Source of the DNA: Holophagales bacterium
Lineage (GTDB): Bacteria > Acidobacteriota > Thermoanaerobaculia > UBA5066
Length of the DNA stretch: 64,000 nt
Reading direction: 5' to 3'
Assembly (NCBI GenBank): GCA_016716705.1
Contig: JADJVF010000009.1
Location: forward strand, 129,331-193,330
This document shows, piece by piece, positions 1 to 9,427 of this stretch (within the stretch, counting starts at the first letter, position 1; every line of letters begins with the position of its first letter). The notes beneath the pieces were generated by a model that made no database searches, was not told the origin of the DNA, and was given only the letters and a program-made list of their open reading frames with translations. Position numbers and translations under genes: made by a program.

Positions 1-1
1 G

Positions 2-169
2 AACGCGCTGCGTCGCTTCAAGCGCAAGTGCGAGAAGTCGGGGATCCTGTCGGAGCTCAAGAAGCGCCAGCACTACGAGAAGCCGTCCACCAAGCGGAAA
101 CGGAAGGCAATCGCCGCACGCAAGAAGATGCTGCGGAAACTGGCCGAGGAGCGCCGTACGGGAGTCTGA
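2..169 (+). CDS. rpsU: 30S ribosomal protein S21, 3' part
   Basis: The window opens inside this gene. The 55 visible residues are strongly basic, with a conserved central stretch (LRRFKRKCEKSGIL) and a Lys/Arg-rich tail, as in bacterial S21, a small-subunit protein involved in translation initiation. The stop is 18 bp before mutS2. In many bacteria rpsU heads the rpsU-dnaG-rpoD macromolecular-synthesis operon. That order is kept here with mutS2 inserted. The N-terminal residues lie outside the window. Confidence 0.9.
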   Translation, partial: NALRRFKRKCEKSGILSELKKRQHYEKPSTKRKRKAIAARKKMLRKLAEERRTGV

Positions 170-187
170 TCCCGGGGTTTCCTTTCG

Positions 188-2614
188 ATGATTCACACGG
201 AAGTCGACTGGCCCGGCGTGCTACGGCTCGCCGGGCGTTTCTGTTCTTCGGAGAGGGGCCGCGAACGGCTCCTGGCTGCCGCTCCGTCCGGGAATCCGGA
301 GGAGGTCCGCCGCCGGGCCGGCGTGACGCGCGACCTCGTGGCGCGCACGGGGCTCCGGCCTCCCGTCCGCATCTTCGGCCTCGACGAGGCGGCACCGCTC
401 GTCCTCCGGCTCGGCGCCGCGGGTCAGGCCCTTCCTCCGGACGAGCTGCTCGACCTCTTCGGCCTCGTCGAGCGCTCCGAGGAGGCGCGGCACGCCGTCC
501 CCGTCGAGGGGGTCGACCTTCCCGACCTGACCGCGCTCCTCGCACCGCTCGGTGACCTCGAGAGCCTCCTGTCGGAGCGGGACGTCGTCTTCGAGCCCGA
601 CGGCCGGATCTGCGACACCGCCTCCGTCCGGCTCTCCTCGATCCGCGCCTCGATCATCCGCCTCCGTCGCGAGGTCGTCCGAAGGCTCGAGGAGCTCGTC
701 CGCGCGCGGCCCGACGTCCTCGCCGACGGCTACGTCACGGAGAAAGGGGGGCGCTACTGCCTCCCGGTCCGCTCGGACCGGCGCGAGAGCGTCGCCGGGA
801 TCGTCCACGAGAAGTCGGGCTCGGGGCAGACCCTCTTCGTCGAGCCGCTCGCCGTCGTCGAGGCGAACAACTCGCTCTCCGAGGCGTTCGAGGAGGAGCG
901 CGAGGAGATCCACCGGATCCTCGTCGCGCTCACCGCGCGCTTCTCGGCGAGGAAGGCCGAGCTCCTCGCCGCCGTGGAGATCCTCACCGAGCTCGACGCC
1001 TACCAGGCGCGCGCCGACCTGGCGCGCCGCTCGGCGGGCGTCTTTCCCGAGACGAACGGCCCCCTCGTCCTGAAGAAGGCCCGCCACCCGCTTCTCGACA
1101 GGCGCCTCGCGCCGCTGCGCGAAGAGGTCTTCGGCGAGAGGGCCGAGGAGCGCGGCTCCGACGCCGTGCCGCTCGACCTCGAGCTCGACGAATCGCAGCG
1201 GCTCGTCCTCCTCTCCGGCCCGAATGCCGGAGGAAAGACGGTCGCGATGAAGACCGTCGGCCTCTTCGCGCTCCTGGCGCAGTCGGGCTTCGCCGTTCCC
1301 GCCGACCCCGGGACGTCGCTCCCCGTCTTCGACCGGCTCCTCGTCGTCGCGGGGGACGCGCAGGACCTGCTCGGCGACCTCTCCTCCTTCGCCGGCGCGA
1401 TGACGCGCACGGCCGCGGCGTTCGCCGCCGCGACGCCGAGGAGCCTCGTCCTCCTCGACGAGCTCGGGAGCGGCACCGACCCCGACGAGGGGGGCGCCAT
1501 CGCCACGTCGGTCCTCGAGGAGGACCTGCGCCGCGGCGGGCTCACGATCGCCACGACGCACCTGGCCTCCGTGAAGGAGTGGGCGCACGGCCGCGCCGAC
1601 GTCCTCTCGGCCGCGATGGAGTTCGACGAGAGCCTCGGGCGCCCCACGTTCCGCGTGAGGCCCGGCGCCACCGGGCGCTCGCGCGCGCTCGCCGTGGCCG
1701 AGCGTTCCGGCATCCCGCGGCGGGTCCTCGACGCGGCCCGCGCGCGGCTCGGCTCGGGCTGGGCCGCGGCCGACGCGGCGCTCGAGCGGCTCGAGACGGA
1801 GACGCGCAAGGCGCGGGAGGAGTCGGAGAAGCACCGGGCCGAATCCGCAGCGCTCGCCTCGTCGCGCGACGCGCTCGAGCGCGAGGCGGCCGCGCTCGCC
1901 GTCGAGAAACAGCGCCTCCGCGAGCGGGCGAAGACGGAGATCGACCGCGCCCTCGTGGCGCTGCGCGAGCGGACCCGCCGCGAGCTCGACCGGATCCGCG
2001 AGGAGGCGCGCGCCGGGCGCGCCGTCTCCCGCGGCGCGCTCATGACGGTCGTCGGCGAGGCACGGAAGGACGCCGAGGCGCTCTTCGAGATGGCGGCGCC
2101 GCCCGAGCCCGCCGGGCCCGTCGTCGTCGGCGAGCGCGTCAAGGTCATACCGTTCGGGACGACCGGCAGGCTCCTCGTCCTCGACGAGGCGAAGGGCCAG
2201 GCCGAGGTCGAGGTCGGCGGCAAGCGGATGAAGGTGGCCGCGGCAGACCTCCGCCCCGTGACCGGCGCCGCGGCGACGACACCCGCGTCGAAGTGGGCCC
2301 CGTCTCCCCGCGCGAAGGACGCCGAGCCGACCGCAGCGAAGATCACCCCATCCGCGAAGGACATGGCGCCGCGCGGAGAGATCGTCCTCGTCGGCCTGCG
2401 CGTCGATGCGGCGCTCCCGGAGATCGAGCGGGCGATCAACGATGCCCTCCTCGCGGGCAAGGGGAGCCTGCGAATCGTCCACGGCTTCGGTTCCGGCCGC
2501 CTCGCCGCCGCCGTCCGCGAGTTCGTCGCCGAGCATCCCGGCGTCGCAAGCCACCGAGCCGGCGACGCGCAGGAAGGCGGCGACGCCGTGACCATCGCTG
2601 AGTTGAATGACTGA
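188..2614 (+). CDS. mutS2: MutS2 family ATPase with degenerate Smr domain
   Basis: 808 residues, the usual MutS2 length. The order is MutS core and lever helices, ABC-type ATPase with Walker A (GPNAGGKT, about residue 344) and Walker B (LVLLDELGSGTDP, about 421), a long charged coiled coil (about 525-620), a KOW-like segment, and a C-terminal Smr domain. MutS2 proteins act on branched DNA or stalled and collided ribosomes, not in mismatch repair. The Smr domain keeps an HGxGxG-type loop (HGFGSG), but the LDLR/LDLK motif before it reads IVLV, so the Asp and basic residue tied to Smr nuclease activity are missing. The ATG has no clear ribosome binding site and lies 18 bp after rpsU, so the two are probably cotranscribed. 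Confidence 0.93.
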   Translation: MIHTEVDWPGVLRLAGRFCSSERGRERLLAAAPSGNPEEVRRRAGVTRDLVARTGLRPPVRIFGLDEAAPLVLRLGAAGQALPPDELLDLFGLVERSEEARHAVPVEGVDLPDLTALLAPLGDLESLLSERDVVFEPDGRICDTASVRLSSIRASIIRLRREVVRRLEELVRARPDVLADGYVTEKGGRYCLPVRSDRRESVAGIVHEKSGSGQTLFVEPLAVVEANNSLSEAFEEEREEIHRILVALTARFSARKAELLAAVEILTELDAYQARADLARRSAGVFPETNGPLVLKKARHPLLDRRLAPLREEVFGERAEERGSDAVPLDLELDESQRLVLLSGPNAGGKTVAMKTVGLFALLAQSGFAVPADPGTSLPVFDRLLVVAGDAQDLLGDLSSFAGAMTRTAAAFAAATPRSLVLLDELGSGTDPDEGGAIATSVLEEDLRRGGLTIATTHLASVKEWAHGRADVLSAAMEFDESLGRPTFRVRPGATGRSRALAVAERSGIPRRVLDAARARLGSGWAAADAALERLETETRKAREESEKHRAESAALASSRDALEREAAALAVEKQRLRERAKTEIDRALVALRERTRRELDRIREEARAGRAVSRGALMTVVGEARKDAEALFEMAAPPEPAGPVVVGERVKVIPFGTTGRLLVLDEAKGQAEVEVGGKRMKVAAADLRPVTGAAATTPASKWAPSPRAKDAEPTAAKITPSAKDMAPRGEIVLVGLRVDAALPEIERAINDALLAGKGSLRIVHGFGSGRLAAAVREFVAEHPGVASHRAGDAQEGGDAVTIAELND

Positions 2615-2638
2615 TGCGTTGGCGTCGTGGTGGGGGGT

Positions 2639-2670
2639 CCGGGGGGGCGTGCAGCGCCCAGCCCCCCCGG
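2639..2670 (+). terminator. GC hairpin after mutS2
   Basis: A perfect 10-bp inverted repeat (CCGGGGGGGC with GCCCCCCCGG, 12-nt loop) lies 24 bp after the mutS2 stop. No T-run follows, so it may attenuate transcription, stabilise the mRNA 3' end or act as a processing site between mutS2 and dnaG. The sequence does not decide among these. Confidence 0.45.
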
Positions 2671-2737
2671 CGAGCGCCGAGTTGGCGGAGTAGCGGAATG
2701 AACGCCGCCCCGGTCTCGTTCCGAAGCTGAGAGCCAC

Positions 2738-4543
2738 GTGGACGCCTCCTACGAGATCACCGACGACCTCAAGCACGACGTCCTCGCGGCGACCGATCTC
2801 GTCGCGCTCGTCGGGGCCGTCACCGGGCTGAAGAAGGCGGGCAACTCCTGGAAGGGGCTCTGCCCGTTCCACGGCGAGAAGACCCCCTCGTTCCACGTCC
2901 ACCCCGACAAGGGCTTCTACTACTGCTTCGGCTGCGGGGCCAAGGGCGACGCGATCACCTTCATCCGCGAGACCGAGAAGCTCGAGTTCCCCGAGGCGGT
3001 CGCCTACCTCGCGGGCCGCGCGGGAATCCCGATCCCGACACGCCGCTCCGGCTCCCGCGCCGACCGGGCGAAGGAGACGCGCGCCGCCGAGGCGCTCCTG
3101 GCCGCCGCGAGGTTCTTCCGGGAGGAGCTGCCGAAGAGCCGCGCGGCGATCGCGGTTCTCGAGGGGCGCGGCGTCCCCCGCGAGGAGTGGGAGCCTCTCG
3201 GCTTCGGGGCGGCCCCCGACGCGTGGGACGGCCTCCTGCGCGCCCTTTCCGGGACCTTCACCGAGGACGTCCTCCTCGAGGCCGGACTCCTCCAGAAGAA
3301 CCAGGACACGGGACGCGTCTACGACCGCTTCCGCAACCGCCTGATCCTCGAGATCCGCGACGCGCGGGGCGAGGTCCTCGCGTTCGGCGGCCGGGCCCTC
3401 GGCGACGACCCGGCCAAGTACATCAACAGCCCCGAAACCGCCCGGTTCACGAAGGGGAAGGTCCTCTACGGACTCGACCGGGCCCGCGAGGGGGCACGGA
3501 AGAGCGAGAAGCTGGTCCTCTGCGAGGGGTACTTCGACCGGATCGCGTTCGAGAGGGCCGGCGTCCCCTGGGCCGTCGCCTCGATGGGGACGGCGCTGAC
3601 GACGACCCAGGCCGACCTCCTCGCCCGGCAGGTCCCGGCCGTCGTCGTCGCCTACGACGGCGACCCGCCGGGACTGGCAGCCGCCTGGAAGGTCTTCCCT
3701 CTTCTCGTCGAGCGGGGCGTGAAGGTCTTCCACGTCGCCTTTCCAGGGGGCCACGACCCCGACTCGTTCCTCCGCGAGTTCGGCGCCGAACAGCTCCGGG
3801 AACAGGTCGAGAAGGCCCGGCCTCTCCTCGACGTCCTGGCCGCGGCCGTGCCCCCGGCCACGGGCGACGCGGCGGAACGGGCCGCGAAGATCAACGAGGC
3901 GAAGGCGATCCTCTCCGCCGCCCCCGACCGGGTCTTCCGGCACGAGCTCCTGTCGGCGTTCTCCCGGGTCACGGGAGTCCCGCTCGAGCTCCTCCACGAA
4001 GGGGGCCGGCGCAGCCAGATTCGCCGGCCCGATGGCGTCGCGGCGGCCGGCGATCCCGCCCCCCGGCCGGTCCCCGAGGCCGAGGAACGGATCCTCGGGT
4101 ACCTTCTCGCCACCTGGCCGGCAGGATTCGAGATTGCGGCCAGACTGCCGGCCGAGCTCCTCGCTCACCCGGACGCCCGGGAGCTGGTTCTTTATCTCAA
4201 GTCATTGGGTTCGAAGCCGGATACCCTTGATTTTTCCTCTCTTCAATCCCATCTTGGAGGCGGTGCGGGGATGCTGGCGGCCCGGCTCCTCCTGTCGGAC
4301 CCGCCTCGGCCGGATGAAAAACCCGACGCCCCTGATCTGGAGAAGCTACGCAAGCCACTCCTCCAGCTGAAGATAAGACGACTCGAAGAGCGCGGAGTCG
4401 AATTGCAGCCGATGATTGCTGCCGCCGAAGCCCGGGATGACCGGGACGGGCGGATTGCCCTTCTCGCCGAAAAGCAGAAGCTTTCCGAGGAGGTGCGTCG
4501 TATGAAGCAGGAGCTACGCCGCCCGGGCGAAGGCCCGGGCTGA
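2738..4543 (+). CDS. dnaG: DNA primase DnaG
   Basis: 601 residues starting at GTG. DnaG synthesises RNA primers at the replication fork in contact with DnaB. An N-terminal CHC2 zinc finger (CPFH ... CFGC, residues about 42-70) is followed by the catalytic core. The TOPRIM fold shows its acidic Glu (LVLCEGYFD) and the metal-binding Asp pair (YDGDPPG). The C-terminal 130 residues are the helical DnaB-interaction region, ending in a charged coiled coil. It lies 11 bp upstream of rpoD and is certainly cotranscribed with it. The DPPG variant replaces the more usual DxAG after the second Asp. Confidence 0.96.
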   Translation: MDASYEITDDLKHDVLAATDLVALVGAVTGLKKAGNSWKGLCPFHGEKTPSFHVHPDKGFYYCFGCGAKGDAITFIRETEKLEFPEAVAYLAGRAGIPIPTRRSGSRADRAKETRAAEALLAAARFFREELPKSRAAIAVLEGRGVPREEWEPLGFGAAPDAWDGLLRALSGTFTEDVLLEAGLLQKNQDTGRVYDRFRNRLILEIRDARGEVLAFGGRALGDDPAKYINSPETARFTKGKVLYGLDRAREGARKSEKLVLCEGYFDRIAFERAGVPWAVASMGTALTTTQADLLARQVPAVVVAYDGDPPGLAAAWKVFPLLVERGVKVFHVAFPGGHDPDSFLREFGAEQLREQVEKARPLLDVLAAAVPPATGDAAERAAKINEAKAILSAAPDRVFRHELLSAFSRVTGVPLELLHEGGRRSQIRRPDGVAAAGDPAPRPVPEAEERILGYLLATWPAGFEIAARLPAELLAHPDARELVLYLKSLGSKPDTLDFSSLQSHLGGGAGMLAARLLLSDPPRPDEKPDAPDLEKLRKPLLQLKIRRLEERGVELQPMIAAAEARDDRDGRIALLAEKQKLSEEVRRMKQELRRPGEGPG

Positions 4544-4554
4544 CAGGGGTAAAT

Positions 4555-6273
<1,719 letters not shown>

Positions 6274-6283
6274 CCTTTGGACA

Positions 6284-6311
6284 GGGGAAACCCGGACCGC
6301 CGGGTTTCCCC
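6284..6311 (+). terminator. Hairpin after rpoD
   Basis: A perfect 12-bp stem (GGGGAAACCCGG with CCGGGTTTCCCC) with a 4-nt loop starts 11 bp after the rpoD stop. It lacks a T-run but is placed as the end of the macromolecular-synthesis operon. Confidence 0.65.
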
Positions 6312-6468
6312 CGTCAGCCTCTGATCCGGTGGAGGCGCGACCCGCGGACCCCCTCGGCCCTTCCGCGCGGTAAGGCAGCGCTTCGCTCGCGCGGGATGAA
6401 GGGGACCGCCCGGGGGCGAGCCCCTGCGAGGCGGACCGGCCTGCGCGTGATATCCTGCGGATGCATGT

Positions 6469-6541
6469 GGGTCCGTAGCTCAGCGGTTAGAGCCACCGGC
6501 TCATAACCGGCGGGTCCTCGGTTCGAATCCGAGCGGACCCA
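6469..6541 (+). tRNA. tRNA-Met (CAT anticodon)
   Basis: A cloverleaf can be drawn in full: acceptor GGGTCCG/CGGACCC, D stem GCTC/GAGC, anticodon loop CTCATAA with CAT at 6502-6504, T arm CTCGG-TTCGAAT-CCGAG, discriminator A at 6541. CCA is not encoded (CCG follows). The anticodon stem has an A-C mismatch at its base (27-43). The A-rich loop and D arm fit elongator Met better than initiator, which would show three G-C pairs. A lysidine-modified tRNA-Ile2 cannot be excluded. TATCCT at 6451 is a plausible -10. Confidence 0.92.
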
Positions 6542-6628
6542 CCGGTTCGGGAGAATCAAACGGGCGTGCCACGAGACCTTGACCTTTCCTCCGGCGATTT
6601 GATGCGCCGGGGGTCTATCCGAATGACG

Positions 6629-6662
6629 GAACGGGCGCCGGCGGGCGCCCGTTCACTTTTTT
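6629..6662 (+). terminator. Intrinsic terminator after tRNA-Met
   Basis: A perfect 11-bp stem (GAACGGGCGCC with GGCGCCCGTTC), a 4-nt loop, and a run of six T two bases later. This is the best textbook terminator in the left half of the window and fits the end of the tRNA transcript. Confidence 0.85.
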
Positions 6663-6675
6663 GGGGGATCCTTCT

Positions 6676-7422
6676 TTGACCGACAACTCGCCGTCCGGCG
6701 CGCTCGAGCGCCTCTTCCGCCTCCAGGAGCTCCTCCTCGAAGCCCACACCAAGGCCGAGAGGCGTAACAGGACGCCCGAGCACCTCGTCCACGTCGAGGC
6801 GGCCTGGCAGGATTTCCGGCGGAAACGGCACGAGGTCGCGTCGAGGCGCGAGCAGGCCGAGGTCCGCAAGAACGAGCTCGACGAGCAGGTCGCCGGCTAC
6901 GCCGAACAGCTGAAGAAGTCCGAGGCCAAGCGCAAGGCGGTGAAGGGGCAGCACGAGTACACGGCGCTCCTCACCGAGGTCGACCACGCCCAGCGGGAGA
7001 TCCGGACGCGGGAGGACGAGCTCCTCGTCGTCGAGGAGACGCTCTCGCAGGCGCGGGCCGACGAGGAAGCCCTCGCCGCCACTTCCGGGGAGGAGGAGGC
7101 GGGGTACGAGGAGCAGATGGCCGAGTGGCGGGCCGAGCAGGCGAAGCTCTCGGCCGAGATCGAGGTGGCGGAGCAGAAGGCCGCCGAGATCCGCGTGAAG
7201 ATCGAGAAGCGGCTCCTGGCGACCTTCGACCGGATCGCGAAGATGCGTTCGGGCGTCGCCGTCGCGCGAGTGGCGATGGTCGGCCCCCAGACGGCCGCCT
7301 GCTCCTCCTGCAACGTGAGGCTCCGGCCGCAGCTCCTCTCCGACCTTCGCCTCTCGCGCGAGATCCTCCAGTGCGAGAGCTGCAAGAGAATTCTCTTCTG
7401 GGACGGCAGCGGCCTGCCGTGA
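6676..7422 (+). CDS. C4-type zinc-ribbon coiled-coil protein (CT398/DUF164 family)
   Basis: 248 residues. The TTG at 6676 is preferred over the upstream TTG at 6661 because GGGGGA lies 7 nt before it and the earlier codon sits in the terminator T-run. Residues 1-190 are a long heptad-like, Glu/Arg/Lys-rich antiparallel coiled coil. The C-terminus is a zinc ribbon (CSSCNVRLRP ... CESCKRILFW). Relatives (Chlamydia CT398, Helicobacter HP0958) act as small chaperone or adaptor proteins in secretion or sigma-factor control. No specific partner can be read from the sequence here. Confidence 0.85.
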   Translation: MTDNSPSGALERLFRLQELLLEAHTKAERRNRTPEHLVHVEAAWQDFRRKRHEVASRREQAEVRKNELDEQVAGYAEQLKKSEAKRKAVKGQHEYTALLTEVDHAQREIRTREDELLVVEETLSQARADEEALAATSGEEEAGYEEQMAEWRAEQAKLSAEIEVAEQKAAEIRVKIEKRLLATFDRIAKMRSGVAVARVAMVGPQTAACSSCNVRLRPQLLSDLRLSREILQCESCKRILFWDGSGLP

Positions 7423-7480
7423 CGGCCGGACGCCTCGTCGGAGCGAGAGGCTGAACCGGGCCGAGGAGATTGCCGCGAAC

Positions 7481-8113
7481 GTGGCGGGCATCGGCGCGCG
7501 GATCGACGCCGCCGCGCATCGTGCGGGCCGCGACCCGTCCTCCGTGACGATGGTCGCCGTCACGAAGACCCGGCCTCTGGATGACGTGCTCGCCGCGTAC
7601 GCGGCGGGAGTCCGGCACTTCGGCGAAAACCGTGTCCAGGAGGCCGAGGCGAAGTTCCCGAAGCTGCCCGGCGACGCCGTGAAACACCTCGTCGGCCCGA
7701 TCCAGTCGAACAAGACGAACAAGGCGGCTCGGCTCGCCGACGTCTTCCACGCCGTCGACTCGGCGGACCTCGCCCGCCGGCTCGCCCGCGCCGCGGGGAA
7801 CGAGGGGCGGCGGCTGACGGTCTACGTCGAGGTGAACACGGGCGGCGAGGTGACGAAGGCGGGTGTCGCGCCCGGCGGCGCGTCGGCGCTCGTCGACGCG
7901 GTGCGAGCGCTGCCGGAGCTCGACCTTCTCGGCCTGATGGCGATTCCTCCTCCCGGCGACACCCGCCCCCACTTCGTCGCCCTCAGGGGGCTGGCGTCCC
8001 GCCTCGGCCTGACGGGGCTGTCGATGGGGATGAGCGACGACTTCGAGGCCGCCATCGAGGAAGGGGCTACCGTCGTGAGGGTCGGCACGGCCCTGTTCGG
8101 CAGCCGCTCCTGA
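7481..8113 (+). CDS. YggS/PROSC family PLP homeostasis protein
   Basis: The sequence has the PLP-binding Lys in VAVTKTR, then HFGENRVQEAEAKF, HLVGPIQSNK, and the C-terminal LSMGMSDDFEAAIEEGATVVRVGTALFG with phosphate-binding Ser and Gly. The family is a single-domain alanine-racemase-type barrel that binds PLP and buffers vitamin B6 without known catalysis. The first ordinary start is GTG 7481, with GAGGAG 12 nt upstream. Family-like residues (RAEEIAANVAGI) extend about 10 codons further upstream with no NTG codon except CTG 7451, so the true start may be non-canonical. It follows the zinc-ribbon gene. Confidence 0.9.
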   Translation: MAGIGARIDAAAHRAGRDPSSVTMVAVTKTRPLDDVLAAYAAGVRHFGENRVQEAEAKFPKLPGDAVKHLVGPIQSNKTNKAARLADVFHAVDSADLARRLARAAGNEGRRLTVYVEVNTGGEVTKAGVAPGGASALVDAVRALPELDLLGLMAIPPPGDTRPHFVALRGLASRLGLTGLSMGMSDDFEAAIEEGATVVRVGTALFGSRS

Positions 8114-8141
8114 CCCTCCTGACCCTGCTACCCTCCCCCCG

Positions 8142-8864
8142 ATGAGCTGGAACACGCCCGAGCGGCGCGTCGTCTTCGCGGGTCCGCCCGGCTGGTCGCA
8201 CCTGCCGAACGTAACGCGGGTCCTCCTCGCTCTGACGGCCGCGGGCTATCTCGCCGGCCTCTTCGCTCCCTCCCGGATGCGCCTCCTGGCCGTCTTTCCG
8301 GAAAAGGTCTGGCCCGCGCTCGAGCTCTGGCGGCTCGTGACCTACCCGCTCGCCGTCATAGGCATCTTCAACGCCCTCTTCGGGCTCCTCATCCTCTGGA
8401 CGTTCGGGTGGGAGCTCGAGAGCGTCTTCGGCTCGAGGCGGTTCGGCCTCTTCGTCCTGTCGTCGGTCGTCGCCTCGGCGGTCCTCGGGTGCACCGTGGC
8501 GCTCCTCTTCCCGGCAGCCGGTTCCGTGGCCGGCGCGGGACTCTCCGGTCTCCTGACGGCCATGATCGTGGTGTGGGCGCTCCTCGGCCCGGGCCTTCCC
8601 GCGAATCTCTTCGGGATCCTCCCGATGACGCGGAAGGGCTTCGCCCTCCTCGCCCTCGTCCTCGTCGTCTTCGGCGAGCTGGAATCGTCCCGCTCGCTCG
8701 CCCAGCTCGTCTTCCTTCTTGGAGGACTTCCCGTCGCCTGGTTCTTTGCCAGGGCCTCGCGGCGCGGCGGGGGCGGAAGCGTCCGGCCGTTCCGCAGACG
8801 CTGGAATCCCTTCCGGCGACGTCGATTCACGGTGGTCGAAGATCGAAGCGGCCGGGTCCACTAG
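8142..8864 (+). CDS. Rhomboid-family membrane protein, probably inactive
   Basis: 240 residues with about six membrane segments and an Arg-rich cytoplasmic tail. Rhomboid marks are the WRLVTYPL stretch in loop 1 and the fourth helix with GLSG, where Ser would be the nucleophile. In the last helix the usual AH-x-GG reads AQLVFLLGG, so the catalytic His appears to be Gln. It is therefore likely a pseudoprotease of the iRhom/derlin kind. The start is preceded by TACCCT seven bases upstream and no ribosome binding site, which suggests a leaderless transcript. Confidence 0.7.
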   Translation: MSWNTPERRVVFAGPPGWSHLPNVTRVLLALTAAGYLAGLFAPSRMRLLAVFPEKVWPALELWRLVTYPLAVIGIFNALFGLLILWTFGWELESVFGSRRFGLFVLSSVVASAVLGCTVALLFPAAGSVAGAGLSGLLTAMIVVWALLGPGLPANLFGILPMTRKGFALLALVLVVFGELESSRSLAQLVFLLGGLPVAWFFARASRRGGGGSVRPFRRRWNPFRRRRFTVVEDRSGRVH

Positions 8865-8911
8865 GCCGAGGCGGGTTCGCCGCGGACCGGAAAGCGCCTA
8901 GAATGAGCGTG

Positions 8912-9427
8912 ATGAGACCCAGCATCTCGCCTCTGGATATCCGAAAACGGACGTTCCCGATCCGGTTCCGCGGGCTCGACCGGAACGAGGTCACCCAGTA
9001 CCTCGACCTCCTCGCCGACGATCTCGAGGAGCTGATGCGGACCCTCGACGAGCTCGAGCGCGAGAACGGCCACCTGAAGGACGAGGTTGCGCGGCACCGC
9101 GAGTCGGAGAATTCCCTCCGGGAAACGCTGATGATGGCGCAGCGCAACGCCGAGACGCTCCGCTCCGACTCCGAACGCGAGGCCGACCGGATCCTGGCCG
9201 AAGCCAACCGCCAGGGAGAGCGGCTCGTCCAGCAGTCCCTCGAGAAAGCGGCCGAGAAGGAGAAGCGGATCCGCGAGCTCCGGGTGGAGCGGAAGAACTT
9301 CCACCTCAAGCTCCAGGGGATGCTCGACATGTTTCAGCAGGTCCTCAACTTCGACAAGGAAGAGGAAGACCTCGACCACTCCGTGTCGGTCATGCGCCCG
9401 AAGCGAAAGGACGGGGAGGCGGTCTGA
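8912..9427 (+). CDS. DivIVA-domain coiled-coil protein
   Basis: About 172 residues. The N-terminus (SPLDIRKRTFPIRFRGLDRNEVTQYL) is the DivIVA domain, which binds curved or cardiolipin-rich membrane and recruits division or polar-growth proteins. The rest is an uninterrupted coiled coil (DLEELMRTLDELEREN onwards) with an acidic tail. ATG 8912 is chosen over the in-frame ATG 8903 because TAGAAT at 8899-8904 would then sit exactly seven bases upstream as a leaderless -10. The earlier ATG overlaps that box. The stop overlaps the proposed hutI start. Confidence 0.88.
   Translation: MRPSISPLDIRKRTFPIRFRGLDRNEVTQYLDLLADDLEELMRTLDELERENGHLKDEVARHRESENSLRETLMMAQRNAETLRSDSEREADRILAEANRQGERLVQQSLEKAAEKEKRIRELRVERKNFHLKLQGMLDMFQQVLNFDKEEEDLDHSVSVMRPKRKDGEAV

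Noticed and set aside
221..4168. A 1,315-codon open frame on the minus strand across mutS2 and dnaG
   Set aside because: It is a shadow of high GC codon bias. It has low-complexity Arg/Glu/Gly/Asp composition, matches no family and lies antisense to two certain genes. Similar long antisense frames at 17126-19498, 19534-21414, 23066-24331 and 44771-47773 are dismissed for the same reason.
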